A stretch of 64,000 nt of DNA, taken from positions 62,803 to 126,802 of the forward strand of contig CACUVI010000023.1 of the NCBI GenBank assembly GCA_902725215.1. Direction: 5' to 3'. This stretch comes from Rhodospirillaceae bacterium LM-1 (GTDB lineage: Bacteria; Pseudomonadota; Alphaproteobacteria; Rhodospirillales; WMHbin7). This document shows positions 9,293 through 17,508 of the stretch, piece by piece. The translations under genes and the position numbers were made by a program. The stretch's first letter is position 1, and each line of letters begins with the position of its first letter. Under the pieces are notes generated by a model. That model was not told the DNA's origin and did no database searches. It worked only from the letters and a program-made list of their open reading frames with translations.

Positions 9293-9510
9293 GGGATATT
9301 GCGCGGGCAAGACGATATTACCCCCCTTCATGTCAGCCCGTCTGGGGGGTGGGAAGACGAAAACTTGCCTTGCCAATCGCTCCCCCCGGCTGGTCAAGCC
9401 CGGAAAAGTATGGTAGGAAGCCCCGAATTCCGCCGGTCTGTTGGCGCGCAAGCGACTCTATGGCTGGATGGTTCACAAGGGAAATCAACAAACTAACTGA
9501 GGTTGAAGTC

Positions 9511-9747
9511 ATGAGCGATATCGCCGAGCGCGTCAAAAAGATCGTTGTCGAACACCTGGGCGTCGAAGAAGCCAAGGTTACCGAGAGCGCCAGCTTCATC
9601 GACGATCTGGGCGCCGACAGCCTGGACACGGTTGAGTTGGTCATGGCTTTCGAAGAGGAATTCGGCTGTGAAATCCCCGATGACGCCGCCGAGAAGATCC
9701 TGACCGTCAAGGACGCCATCGACTTCATCCAGAAGAACGCCAAGTAA
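9511..9747 (+). CDS. acpP: Acyl carrier protein
   Basis: 78-aa fatty-acid acyl carrier protein. The phosphopantetheine attachment site is the serine of '[19 protein letters not shown]', in the usual central position; the protein is acidic and helical throughout, as expected. The start ATG at 9511 has a GAGG site ('ctgaggttgaagtc'). The frame is open upstream but those residues are not ACP-like. It precedes fabF by 43 bp, the common acpP-fabF arrangement. Confidence 0.97.
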   Translation: MSDIAERVKKIVVEHLGVEEAKVTESASFIDDLGADSLDTVELVMAFEEEFGCEIPDDAAEKILTVKDAIDFIQKNAK

Positions 9748-9757
9748 GGCGTTCTTC
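9732..9757 (+). other. Perfect hairpin spanning the acpP stop codon
   Basis: GAAGAACGCC (9732-9741) and GGCGTTCTTC (9748-9757) form a perfect 10-bp stem; the six-base loop AAGTAA holds the stop codon TAA. No T-run follows, so it is not a classical terminator. It could protect the abundant acpP message or reduce read-through to fabF. Confidence 0.6.
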
Positions 9758-9790
9758 GGTCAAGTTCAGTTCGTGCAGGAACGGATCGCC

Positions 9791-11050
9791 ATGCGACGTG
9801 TCGTCGTTACGGGAATGGGAATGGTGTCGCCGCTGGGTTGCAGCGTCGATGCCACATGGGCCAATTTGATCGAAGGTCGGTCGGGAATAAAATATATCGA
9901 CCGGTTCGACGTCTCTGACTTGGCTGCCAAGGTCGCCGGGCTCATCCCCATGGGCAAGGACGATCCTAAGCTGTTCGACGCCGACCGTTACGTGCCGCCC
10001 AAAGATCAGCGCAAGATGGATGATTTCATCCTTTACGCCATGGCGGCGGGCCTACAGGCGGTCGAGGATGCGGGCATTGCCGACATCCCGGAAGAAGCCA
10101 AGCTGCGCACCGGCGTCATGGTGGGGTCGGGCATCGGCGGTCTTGGCACGATTCAAGATGCCGCCGTCGTTCTGAAGGAGCAGGGACCCAGGCGTATTTC
10201 CCCCTTCTTCATTCCGTCCAGCTTGGTCAATTTGGCGACCGGTCATCTGTCGATCAAATACGGATTCAAAGGCCCCAATCATTCGGCGGTGACGGCCTGC
10301 GCCACCGGCGCGCACGCCATCGGCGATGCGGCGCGTCTGATCCAGTTCGAGGATGCCGACATCATGGTGGCGGGCGGAACCGAGGCGGCTGTTTGCCGTC
10401 TGGGCATCGCCGGTTTCGCGGCGGCCCGGGCGCTGTGCACCAGCTTCAACGACCGTCCCACCGAAGCCTCGCGCCCCTGGAGCAAGGATCGCGACGGCTT
10501 CGTCATGGGCGAAGGGGCGGGCGTGGTCGTGCTGGAAGAGCTTGAGCACGCCAAGAAGCGTGGCGCCAAGATTTATGCCGAAGTGGTGGGCTATGGCCTG
10601 TCGGGAGACGCCTATCACATCACCGCTCCGTCCGAGGATGGCGACGGCGCCTATCGCTGCATGAAAGCGGCGATGAAGCGGGCGGGCGTCAATCCCGAAG
10701 ACATCGATTACGTGAATGCCCACGGCACCTCGACCATGGCCGACACCATCGAATTGGGCGCCGTGAAGCGGGCTTTCGGCGATGCCGCCTACAAAATTTC
10801 CATGTCGTCCACCAAATCGGCGATCGGCCATTTGCTGGGAGCGGCTGGCGCGGTCGAAGCCATTTTCTCGATCCTGTCGATTCGCGAGCAGATCGTGCCG
10901 CCCACGCTTAACCTGCGCGACCCCGACGAGGGGTGCGACCTTGATCTGGTTCCGCTGGCGGCCAAGAAGCGCAAGGTTCGCGCCGCCCTTAGTAATTCCT
11001 TTGGCTTCGGCGGCACCAATGCCGCCCTGATCTTCAAAGCCGCTCCCTGA
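9791..11050 (+). CDS. fabF: Beta-ketoacyl-ACP synthase II
   Basis: Elongating condensing enzyme of type II fatty-acid synthesis (419 aa). The catalytic triad is visible: Cys in 'VTACATGAHAIG' (near residue 164), His in 'NAHGTSTMADT' (near 305) and His in 'KSAIGHLLGAAGAVEA' (near 341). The C-terminal 'NSFGFGGTNAALIF' closes the thiolase fold. The ATG at 9791 begins MRRVVVTGMG, the normal FabF N-terminus; an upstream in-frame start would add six residues. It is followed by mltG after 8 bp, suggesting co-transcription. Confidence 0.96.
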   Translation: MRRVVVTGMGMVSPLGCSVDATWANLIEGRSGIKYIDRFDVSDLAAKVAGLIPMGKDDPKLFDADRYVPPKDQRKMDDFILYAMAAGLQAVEDAGIADIPEEAKLRTGVMVGSGIGGLGTIQDAAVVLKEQGPRRISPFFIPSSLVNLATGHLSIKYGFKGPNHSAVTACATGAHAIGDAARLIQFEDADIMVAGGTEAAVCRLGIAGFAAARALCTSFNDRPTEASRPWSKDRDGFVMGEGAGVVVLEELEHAKKRGAKIYAEVVGYGLSGDAYHITAPSEDGDGAYRCMKAAMKRAGVNPEDIDYVNAHGTSTMADTIELGAVKRAFGDAAYKISMSSTKSAIGHLLGAAGAVEAIFSILSIREQIVPPTLNLRDPDEGCDLDLVPLAAKKRKVRAALSNSFGFGGTNAALIFKAAP

Positions 11051-11058
11051 CATTCAAG

Positions 11059-12042
11059 ATGAAAGCGCTTCTACGCATCGCCGCTGGCCTGTTCGGGCTG
11101 GCGGCGTTGTCGCTTCTGGGCGGTTGGCTGTGGCTTTCCCATTTCATCGACGCGCCCGGCAAGCTGTCGGTTCCCACCAAGCTGGTGATTGCCAAGGGAG
11201 CCGGGTTGCAGGCCATTTCCAGGCAACTGGCGGATGCCCAGGTGGTGGAAGGCCCCACGGCCTTCCGGCTGGCCGCCAGTTGGCAGGGCAAGGCCAAGGC
11301 GCTACAGGCTGGCGAATATGAATTTCAACCGGGCGCCACGCCCAGGGCGGTCATGGACAAACTGGCGGCTGGCGAGGTGGTGATCCATCAAATCACGCTG
11401 GCCCCTGGGCGCACGGTGCGCCAGATGCTGGAAGAACTGAGGGGCGAAACCGCGCTGGAGGGCGAGGTTTCTCCCCTGCCCGCCGAAGGCAGCCTGTTGC
11501 CGGAAACCTATCATTTCATCCTGGGCGAGACGCGAAACCAACTGATCGGACGCATGAAAAAGGCGATGGACGAGGCCTTGGCCCAAGCCTGGGCGGCGCG
11601 CATCGACGGCTTGCCGCTAAATAATCCGCAGGAACTGTTGATCCTGGCCAGCATCGTCGAGCGGGAAACGGGTCTGGCGACCGAGCGCCCGCATGTCGCC
11701 GCCGTCTTCGTCAACCGGCTGAAGAAGGGCATGCGTCTGCAATCCGACCCCACGACGATATACGACTTGTCGGGCGGGCTGGGGGTGATGGAGCGTCCGT
11801 TGACCAAGGCCGATCTGGAACGCGCCACCCCACACAATACCTACGCCATCGATCGCCTGCCGCCCGGCCCGATCGCCAATCCCGGTCGGGCCAGCCTAAT
11901 GGCGGCGGCGCGCCCGCTGGCCTCGGACGATCTCTATTTCGTGGCCGACGGCACCGGCGGCCACGTCTTCTCAGCTACCCTGGAAGGCCACAACAAGAAC
12001 GTCGCCAACTGGCGCAGGGTGGAGAAGGAGCGGGGGAAATGA
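11059..12042 (+). CDS. mltG: Endolytic peptidoglycan transglycosylase MltG
   Basis: Inner-membrane lytic transglycosylase (327 aa) that cleaves nascent glycan strands and helps set their length. There is one N-terminal membrane anchor (residues about 5-28), a LysM-like region, then the YceG core with the catalytic Glu in 'ILASIVERETGLATERPHVA' and the motifs 'RLQSDPTTIYD' and 'NTYAIDRLPPGPIANPG'. It follows fabF by 8 bp; the fabF-mltG pairing is frequent in Alphaproteobacteria. Confidence 0.93.
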   Translation: MKALLRIAAGLFGLAALSLLGGWLWLSHFIDAPGKLSVPTKLVIAKGAGLQAISRQLADAQVVEGPTAFRLAASWQGKAKALQAGEYEFQPGATPRAVMDKLAAGEVVIHQITLAPGRTVRQMLEELRGETALEGEVSPLPAEGSLLPETYHFILGETRNQLIGRMKKAMDEALAQAWAARIDGLPLNNPQELLILASIVERETGLATERPHVAAVFVNRLKKGMRLQSDPTTIYDLSGGLGVMERPLTKADLERATPHNTYAIDRLPPGPIANPGRASLMAAARPLASDDLYFVADGTGGHVFSATLEGHNKNVANWRRVEKERGK

Positions 12043-12115
12043 CCCGCAAGTTTCCCCACAAGAAAATATTTTTCATTACACTTGCGCCTGATCCTCGCCT
12101 GCGCTAGGGTCGATT

Positions 12116-12131
12116 CCAGTTTGAAAACTGG
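12116..12131. promoter_or_regulatory. 16-bp palindrome before the glutamate synthase-like operon
   Basis: CCAGTTTGAAAACTGG is a near-perfect dyad (CCAGTTT-GA-AAACTGG) ending 17 bases before the TTG start of the amidotransferase gene. Its position suits an operator or a leader hairpin affecting initiation. A candidate upstream promoter (TTGCGC near 12082, TAGGGT near 12105) is weak. Confidence 0.4.
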
Positions 12132-12148
12132 TTGGATCAGCGTGCAAC

Positions 12149-13051
12149 TTGTGCGGAATTGCAGGAATTCTTTATAAAAGTCAGTCTGGTGGTCCCTTGG
12201 GTCGCGATCTGATCGCCATGCTCGACGGTTGCCAGCATCGAGGCCCGGATTCGACCGGCTTTGCGCTCTATGCAGATGGCGCCGACGATCTTTACCGCCT
12301 ACGCTTTTATGTGGGGGAGGGGGCCGAGGCAGCCGTTTCGATTGCGCGCATCAAGGAGATTCTGGCCGACAAGGGGGCCGAACTGTTGGCGGGCGAGCAG
12401 GTGGGCGGCAGTTTCGCCGCCAGCGTACGCCATGCTGGAGATGTCCGCCCGTTCGCCTATGCGATGGAACATGCCGCCAAGCTGTTCTCGCTGGGGCATC
12501 GTCTGGAAATCGTCAAGGACGAGGGCACGGCACACGAGGTCGATGCGCGCTATCATCTGTCGGCGATTCAGGGCACGCACGGGCTTGGCCATGTGCGCCT
12601 AGCCACCGAATCGGCGGTGCGGCCCGAGGCGGCGCATCCCTTCTGGGCCACGGGATTTTCCGACATCGCCATCGTCCATAACGGCCAGATCACCAATTAC
12701 TGGAAATGGCGCCGACGCCTGGAAAAACTGGGCTTCGAATTTCGCACTGACAATGACAGCGAATTGATTGCCGTCTATCTGGCCAAGAAACTGTCGGATG
12801 GGGCCAGCCTGAAGCAGGCCCTGACCGACAGCATCGAAGACATGGACGGCACCTTCTCGTTCCTGGTCTCGACCGGCAACGAAATCGGTTACGCCAAGGA
12901 CCGTCTGGCCGCCAAGCCGATGGTGATGGTGGAGACCGATCAACTGGTCGCCATCGCTTCCGAGGAAGTGTCGCTGAACCGCCTGTTTCCAGGCCAAGCG
13001 CTGTCCACCCGCGAACCCCTGCCAGGAACCATCGGCACATGGTCACGCTAG
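12149..13051 (+). CDS. Class II glutamine amidotransferase subunit of a split glutamate synthase
   Basis: Ntn-type glutaminase (300 aa) that should release ammonia from glutamine for the synthase encoded next. The catalytic nucleophile is Cys2 (MCGIAGIL), with the conserved 'HRGPDSTG', 'GHVRLAT', 'VHNGQITNY' and 'DSELIAVYL' motifs. The start must be the TTG directly before TGC because the nucleophile has to become the N-terminal residue; the ribosome site is weak. It corresponds to the N-terminal domain of GltB and to MgsA of methylamine-glutamate N-methyltransferase. Its end overlaps the next gene by 13 bp, implying translational coupling. Confidence 0.85.
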   Translation: MCGIAGILYKSQSGGPLGRDLIAMLDGCQHRGPDSTGFALYADGADDLYRLRFYVGEGAEAAVSIARIKEILADKGAELLAGEQVGGSFAASVRHAGDVRPFAYAMEHAAKLFSLGHRLEIVKDEGTAHEVDARYHLSAIQGTHGLGHVRLATESAVRPEAAHPFWATGFSDIAIVHNGQITNYWKWRRRLEKLGFEFRTDNDSELIAVYLAKKLSDGASLKQALTDSIEDMDGTFSFLVSTGNEIGYAKDRLAAKPMVMVETDQLVAIASEEVSLNRLFPGQALSTREPLPGTIGTWSR

Positions 13052-14952
13052 ATCTTGCAAGCATGAGCGTGCGCGACGCCAATCGGCGTCTGCGCGAATT
13101 GGGAGAGGCGGGCGAGGATGCCGAGATTCTCAATCCCGATGCGCGCCACCACATCGGCGTCGGTCTGGTGCATCCGATCACCGTGCGCGTGCGCGGCTCG
13201 GCCGGGTATTTCTGCGCGGGCCTGACCGATGGGGCACGCTTCGAAATCGACAGCAATGTCGGCTGGGGGGTGGGGGACAATATCTATAATGGCACCGTGG
13301 TTGTGGGCGGCAATGCGGGCGCGGTGGCGGGCGTCGCCATCCGCGGCGCCGAAATCGTCATCAAGGGCAATATGGGGTCGCGCGCCGGACAGGTGATGAA
13401 GGCGGGAACCTTGCTTTGCTGCGGCAATGCCAGCTTCATGGCGGGCACCATGATGTATGGCGGACGCATCGTGATTCTGGGCCGTTCCGGCGAGAAGCTG
13501 GGCGAAGACATGACCGGCGGCGAAATCTATGTCGCGGGCGGCATCGATTCCTTGGGCACCGACGCCATGGAGATCGACATTTCCAGCGACGAAGTGGCCT
13601 CGCTTCAAGACTTTCTAGATCGTCATAAAATTCCGTTCAACGGCCATTTTCGCAAGGTCGTGAATGCGGGAACCAAGCTGCGCTACACGACGCCCGAACC
13701 CACCTTGCGCAATCAATCTTGCACGCAGGCCAGCGTCGGCGGGTTCTGGAACGAAAAGACGAAAGAGGATATCGAGGTCAAAGCGGTGACCGGGCGTTAC
13801 CGCGTGCGCGGTTACGGAACGGCCAGGGCGGTCCCGCATTTCAACGACATCGCCTTCAGGAAAGAGATAGCACCCGATGCGGATGCGCTGTCCAAGGTGA
13901 ATCTGGCCATGACGCTGGGCGATCGGTCGGGCGCCAAACCCTTGTCCCTGTCCATGCCGGTTCTGATCGCTCCCATGAGCTATGGCGCGCTTTCGCGTTC
14001 GACCAAGCTGGCCCTTGGCATCGCGTCGCGCCTGTCGGGCATTGCCGAAAATACCGGCGAGGGCGGCATGATCCCCGAAGAGCGGGCCGAGGCGGGACAG
14101 TTGATTTTCCAATGCCTGTCGGGCCGATTGGGCTGGAACGTGCGCGACATGCAAAAGGCCGACGCCATCGAGATCTACATTTCACAGGGCGCCAAGCCGG
14201 GCCTGGGCGGCCAGTTGATGGCCAGCAAGGTAACGCCGGAATTGGCTGCGATTCGCGGCATTCCGCCGGGCATCGATCTGCGCTCGCCGTCGCGTCATCC
14301 CGATGTGCTGGGGGCCGACGATCTGGTCATCAAGATCGAGGAGTTCCGCGAAGCCACCGGATACGCCAAGCCGATTTCGGTCAAGCTGGGGGCGGGACGC
14401 GTGAAGGACGACATCAAGATCGCCTTCAAGGACGGTTTCGATTTCGTGGAGTTGGATGGGCTTCAAGGATCGACGGGCGCCGCTTCGGCGGAAGTGATCG
14501 AGCATGTCGGCATTCCCACGCTGGCCGCCATCGTCGAAGCCATCGAGGCGCTGGATGAAGTGGGCGCCAAGAAAAATGAAATGCCTATCGTGCTGATGGG
14601 CGGCATCAAGGATGGCGTCGACGCCGCCAAGGCGATTGCGTTGGGGGCGGGGGCGGTGGCGGTGGGCACGGCGGCCTTGATCGCTGGCGGCTGCATTTCC
14701 TGCATGCGCTGTCAGGCGGGCTATTGCGTCACCGGCATCGCCACGCAAAACCCCCAGCACGAGAAGCGCTACCGCACCGATGTCGAGGCGGGCAACATCC
14801 ACCGCTTCTTGGAATCGATGCGCTGGCAAATGGCCGCCATCGTGCACGGTCTGGGCAAAACCGATGTGCGCCAGCTTTGCCGCGACGATCTGGTGGCCTT
14901 GACGCCCGAGGCGGCCGCCATAACCGGCTTGCCCTTTGAAGACAGGTCATGA
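13039..14952 (+). CDS. GXGXG plus FMN-binding glutamate synthase subunit
   Basis: 637-aa protein combining two GltB domains in permuted order. Residues about 20-210 form a GXGXG beta-helix (repeated 'GNAGAVAGVAIRGAEIVIKGNMG' type repeats). Residues about 280-620 form the FMN-binding TIM barrel with 'LIAPMSYGALSRS', 'NTGEGGMIPEE', 'SVKLGAGRVKDDI', 'ELDGLQGSTGAA' and the [3Fe-4S] cysteines in 'CISCMRCQAGYC'. It would condense 2-oxoglutarate with ammonia channelled from the amidotransferase. It looks like MgsB and MgsC fused. Its stop overlaps the next start as ATGA. No GmaS/glutamine-synthetase-like gene lies next to it, so true glutamate synthase activity is more likely than N-methylglutamate synthesis, but this is inference. 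Confidence 0.85.
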   Translation: MVTLDLASMSVRDANRRLRELGEAGEDAEILNPDARHHIGVGLVHPITVRVRGSAGYFCAGLTDGARFEIDSNVGWGVGDNIYNGTVVVGGNAGAVAGVAIRGAEIVIKGNMGSRAGQVMKAGTLLCCGNASFMAGTMMYGGRIVILGRSGEKLGEDMTGGEIYVAGGIDSLGTDAMEIDISSDEVASLQDFLDRHKIPFNGHFRKVVNAGTKLRYTTPEPTLRNQSCTQASVGGFWNEKTKEDIEVKAVTGRYRVRGYGTARAVPHFNDIAFRKEIAPDADALSKVNLAMTLGDRSGAKPLSLSMPVLIAPMSYGALSRSTKLALGIASRLSGIAENTGEGGMIPEERAEAGQLIFQCLSGRLGWNVRDMQKADAIEIYISQGAKPGLGGQLMASKVTPELAAIRGIPPGIDLRSPSRHPDVLGADDLVIKIEEFREATGYAKPISVKLGAGRVKDDIKIAFKDGFDFVELDGLQGSTGAASAEVIEHVGIPTLAAIVEAIEALDEVGAKKNEMPIVLMGGIKDGVDAAKAIALGAGAVAVGTAALIAGGCISCMRCQAGYCVTGIATQNPQHEKRYRTDVEAGNIHRFLESMRWQMAAIVHGLGKTDVRQLCRDDLVALTPEAAAITGLPFEDRS

Positions 14953-17384
14953 CGATGAAGAATTTCGATCCCTCGAATCCCGCCTCGCCATGTCAGGCCG
15001 CCTGCCCGGTTGGAACCGATGTGCCCGCCTATCTGGACGCCATCTGGCGGGGCGATTTCAAACGCGCCTTCGAGGTGATCACGCACTCGAATCCGTTTGC
15101 TTCGATCTGCGGGCGCGTTTGCGATGCGCCTTGCGAACCGGCATGCCGCAGGGAGGAAAGCGACGGCGCCATCGCCATTCGCGCCCTGAAGCGCTTTGTG
15201 ATGGACAAGGGCGAAAGTCTGGTCCGCCCGCCCGTTCATCCGACGCGCTTGCAATCGGTGGGCATCGTGGGGGCTGGCCCTTCCGGCCTGACGGCGGCGC
15301 AGGATTTGGCGCTGGCCGGTTTCAAGGTGACCATTTATGAAGCCAGTCCGCGATTGGGCGGCATGATGGTTTGGGGAATTCCCCGCTTTCGTCTGCCGGA
15401 CGGCGTCATCGATGAGGACATCCAGCGTTTGCTGGCGCGCTGTCCGGGGATCGTGGTGGCGACGAATACCGCTTTGGGGCGTGACATCTCGCTGTCCGCG
15501 CTGAAGGAAAAGCACGATGCCGTACTGTTGGCCATCGGCGCCACCAAGGGCAAGCGGCTTGATCTTGTTTCAGACGTCGCTGACCGCCTGATCGATGGCG
15601 TGGCCTTCTTGAAGCGCGTCAATGCTGGCGAGCGGCCCGCCATGCCCGCTCATGTGCTGGTCGTCGGCGGCGGCGACGTGGCGATGGACGCGGCCAGGGC
15701 GGCGTGCCGCTTGCCGGGCGTCGAGACGGTGAAGATCGTCTATCGGCGCGGGCGCATGGAAATGCCTGCCCGCAAGCACGAGATTGAGGGGGCCGAGGCC
15801 GAGGGGATAGAGATTATCTTCAATACCGTTCCCATTGCCTTGAAGGAAGATGTTCTGACCTGCCAGTTGACGCGCCTGGGCGAGGCTGGAGCGGATGGCC
15901 GCCATCGCTTCGAGATCGTTACAGCCAGCGACCACGACATTCCCTGCGGATTGGTCATCGCCGCCATCGGTCAGGAAGCGGCCTGCGATGAATTGTCTGG
16001 CCTGGGGCTGCTGAAGAATGGATGGATTGCGGCGGATCCCGCCTCGCTGGCCACCAGTGATCCCAAGGTTTTTGCTTGCGGCGACGGCGCGTTCGGCGGC
16101 TCTTCCATCGTCAACGCCATGCGCCAAGGCCATATGGCGGCCTATCTTTTGACGGCCCATCTCGAGGGGCGCGCCAATCCGCCGCCTTTCCGCACGGCGC
16201 ATCCAATGGCCCGCCCCATGTTGGCCAACGATCCGGAATGGGAGCGGCTGGGCCGCGAGATGCCGCGCTTCGTGGGCTTGGCGAAGGGCCTGGATGGCGA
16301 GGTGGAAGAAGGCTTCTCAGACGATGTCGCCCGCGCCCAGGCGGCGCGCTGTCTGCGTTGCGATGCGGAAACGCCCAGCAAGACCTACGATTTCTTGGCC
16401 CGCGAACATATCGTCGCCATGGGGCGCGTTGCGCCCGACGATGTCGCCACGCAATGGGCCATTCTGTCGCAGCGTTTGAAGACAAGGGTTAATCCGTTCC
16501 CGGCTGGGGGGCCGGCTTCGCTCGACGATTTGGTCTTTCTGCCCGCCAATCTGTCGCGCTTGGTCATCGATCCCTATCGCGAAGCCTGCCGCACGCAAAC
16601 CAAGATCGCTTCGTTGACCTTGAACGCGCCCTTGATCGCCGCCGGATTTGATCAGGCTCCTCAGGATGTCCGGCGCGATCTGGCCGATGGATTGCGGGCC
16701 TCAGGCTCGGCCTATCTGGGCTTGTCGCCCCTGGGCGGCGACGTTCCCTGGCTGCAATTGCTGCCGCCCGGCGCTCAGCCCAGTTCCGAATCCGCCGGAG
16801 TGGTGCTGACGACGCCGGGTCCTTTGCCGAAGACTCACGGTGTAAAGGGAGTGGTTCTGACCGAATCGACGCTTGAAGCCGGTCTTGTCCAGGCCTTGGA
16901 TCAGGGTTTCGATCTGGCTGTTTTGGATGGCAGCGATGGCTTAGGCGGCGATTTGGCCGAATTCGGCCAAGGTCCGCGCCTTGGGCTGCTTGGAAAGGCC
17001 ATTCGCCTTCTTAGGTCGCTCAACCGTGAAGAGGATATTTCCATTATCTGGTTCGGTTACGTGCGTTCTGGCGCCGATGTGGCCAAACTTCTGGCGATGG
17101 GTGCCAATGCCGTGATCTTGGGAGCAAGTTTGGCCATCGCCTTGGGGGCTAAATGCGGCCCCGAGGGGCTTTTGGGCTTCGAGCCGCCTGCCAGAACCTC
17201 TGCCGGGCGGGCCCAGGCCGTCAGCCATTTTCTGGCAGCCCTATCCAGCGAGGCGGCCATGATGGCCCGCTGTACGGGCAAGACCAGCGTGCATAATCTG
17301 GAACCGGAAGACTTGCGCAGCATAACGTGCCGGACGCGCCAAATAACCCAAATGCCCATGACCGGTGGCCGGGCCGGGTTATAG
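14949..17384 (+). CDS. GltD-like NAD(P)H oxidoreductase fused to a degenerate glutamate-synthase barrel
   Basis: 811 aa. Residues 1-75 carry the Fe-S cysteines of the GltD N-terminus ('CQAACPVGTDVPAY', 'CGRVCDAPCEPACRR'). Residues about 100-420 hold two dinucleotide folds ('VGIVGAGPSGLTAAQDLALAG' and 'VLVVGGGDVAMDAARAACRLPG') and the closing 'KVFACGDG'. From about 500 to the end it resembles the FMN barrel of the preceding gene ('RSGADVAKLLAMGANAVILG', 'FLAALSSEAAMMARCTGKTS', 'LEPEDLRSIT') but lacks the 'CxxCxxC' cluster cysteines. It should deliver electrons from NAD(P)H to the synthase; the extra barrel is probably structural. Usual GltD is about 450-480 aa. Confidence 0.8.
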   Translation: MTMKNFDPSNPASPCQAACPVGTDVPAYLDAIWRGDFKRAFEVITHSNPFASICGRVCDAPCEPACRREESDGAIAIRALKRFVMDKGESLVRPPVHPTRLQSVGIVGAGPSGLTAAQDLALAGFKVTIYEASPRLGGMMVWGIPRFRLPDGVIDEDIQRLLARCPGIVVATNTALGRDISLSALKEKHDAVLLAIGATKGKRLDLVSDVADRLIDGVAFLKRVNAGERPAMPAHVLVVGGGDVAMDAARAACRLPGVETVKIVYRRGRMEMPARKHEIEGAEAEGIEIIFNTVPIALKEDVLTCQLTRLGEAGADGRHRFEIVTASDHDIPCGLVIAAIGQEAACDELSGLGLLKNGWIAADPASLATSDPKVFACGDGAFGGSSIVNAMRQGHMAAYLLTAHLEGRANPPPFRTAHPMARPMLANDPEWERLGREMPRFVGLAKGLDGEVEEGFSDDVARAQAARCLRCDAETPSKTYDFLAREHIVAMGRVAPDDVATQWAILSQRLKTRVNPFPAGGPASLDDLVFLPANLSRLVIDPYREACRTQTKIASLTLNAPLIAAGFDQAPQDVRRDLADGLRASGSAYLGLSPLGGDVPWLQLLPPGAQPSSESAGVVLTTPGPLPKTHGVKGVVLTESTLEAGLVQALDQGFDLAVLDGSDGLGGDLAEFGQGPRLGLLGKAIRLLRSLNREEDISIIWFGYVRSGADVAKLLAMGANAVILGASLAIALGAKCGPEGLLGFEPPARTSAGRAQAVSHFLAALSSEAAMMARCTGKTSVHNLEPEDLRSITCRTRQITQMPMTGGRAGL

Positions 17385-17412
17385 GCCGTTCACCACATAT
17401 TATTTCTTTTCC

Positions 17413-17439
17413 TTGCCAACCCCCTGCGGCACCTATAAT
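17413..17439 (+). promoter_or_regulatory. Candidate sigma-70 promoter of the diguanylate cyclase gene
   Basis: TTGCCA (17413-17418) and a perfect TATAAT (17434-17439) are separated by 15 bases, shorter than the ideal 17. It lies about 70 bases before the start codon. Confidence 0.35.
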
Positions 17440-17508
17440 CCTCAATACGGGGAAGGCCACTTCGTTGGGATGTATTTACGTTCCGTTTGAAGTGAGAAGG
17501 GGAAGGGA

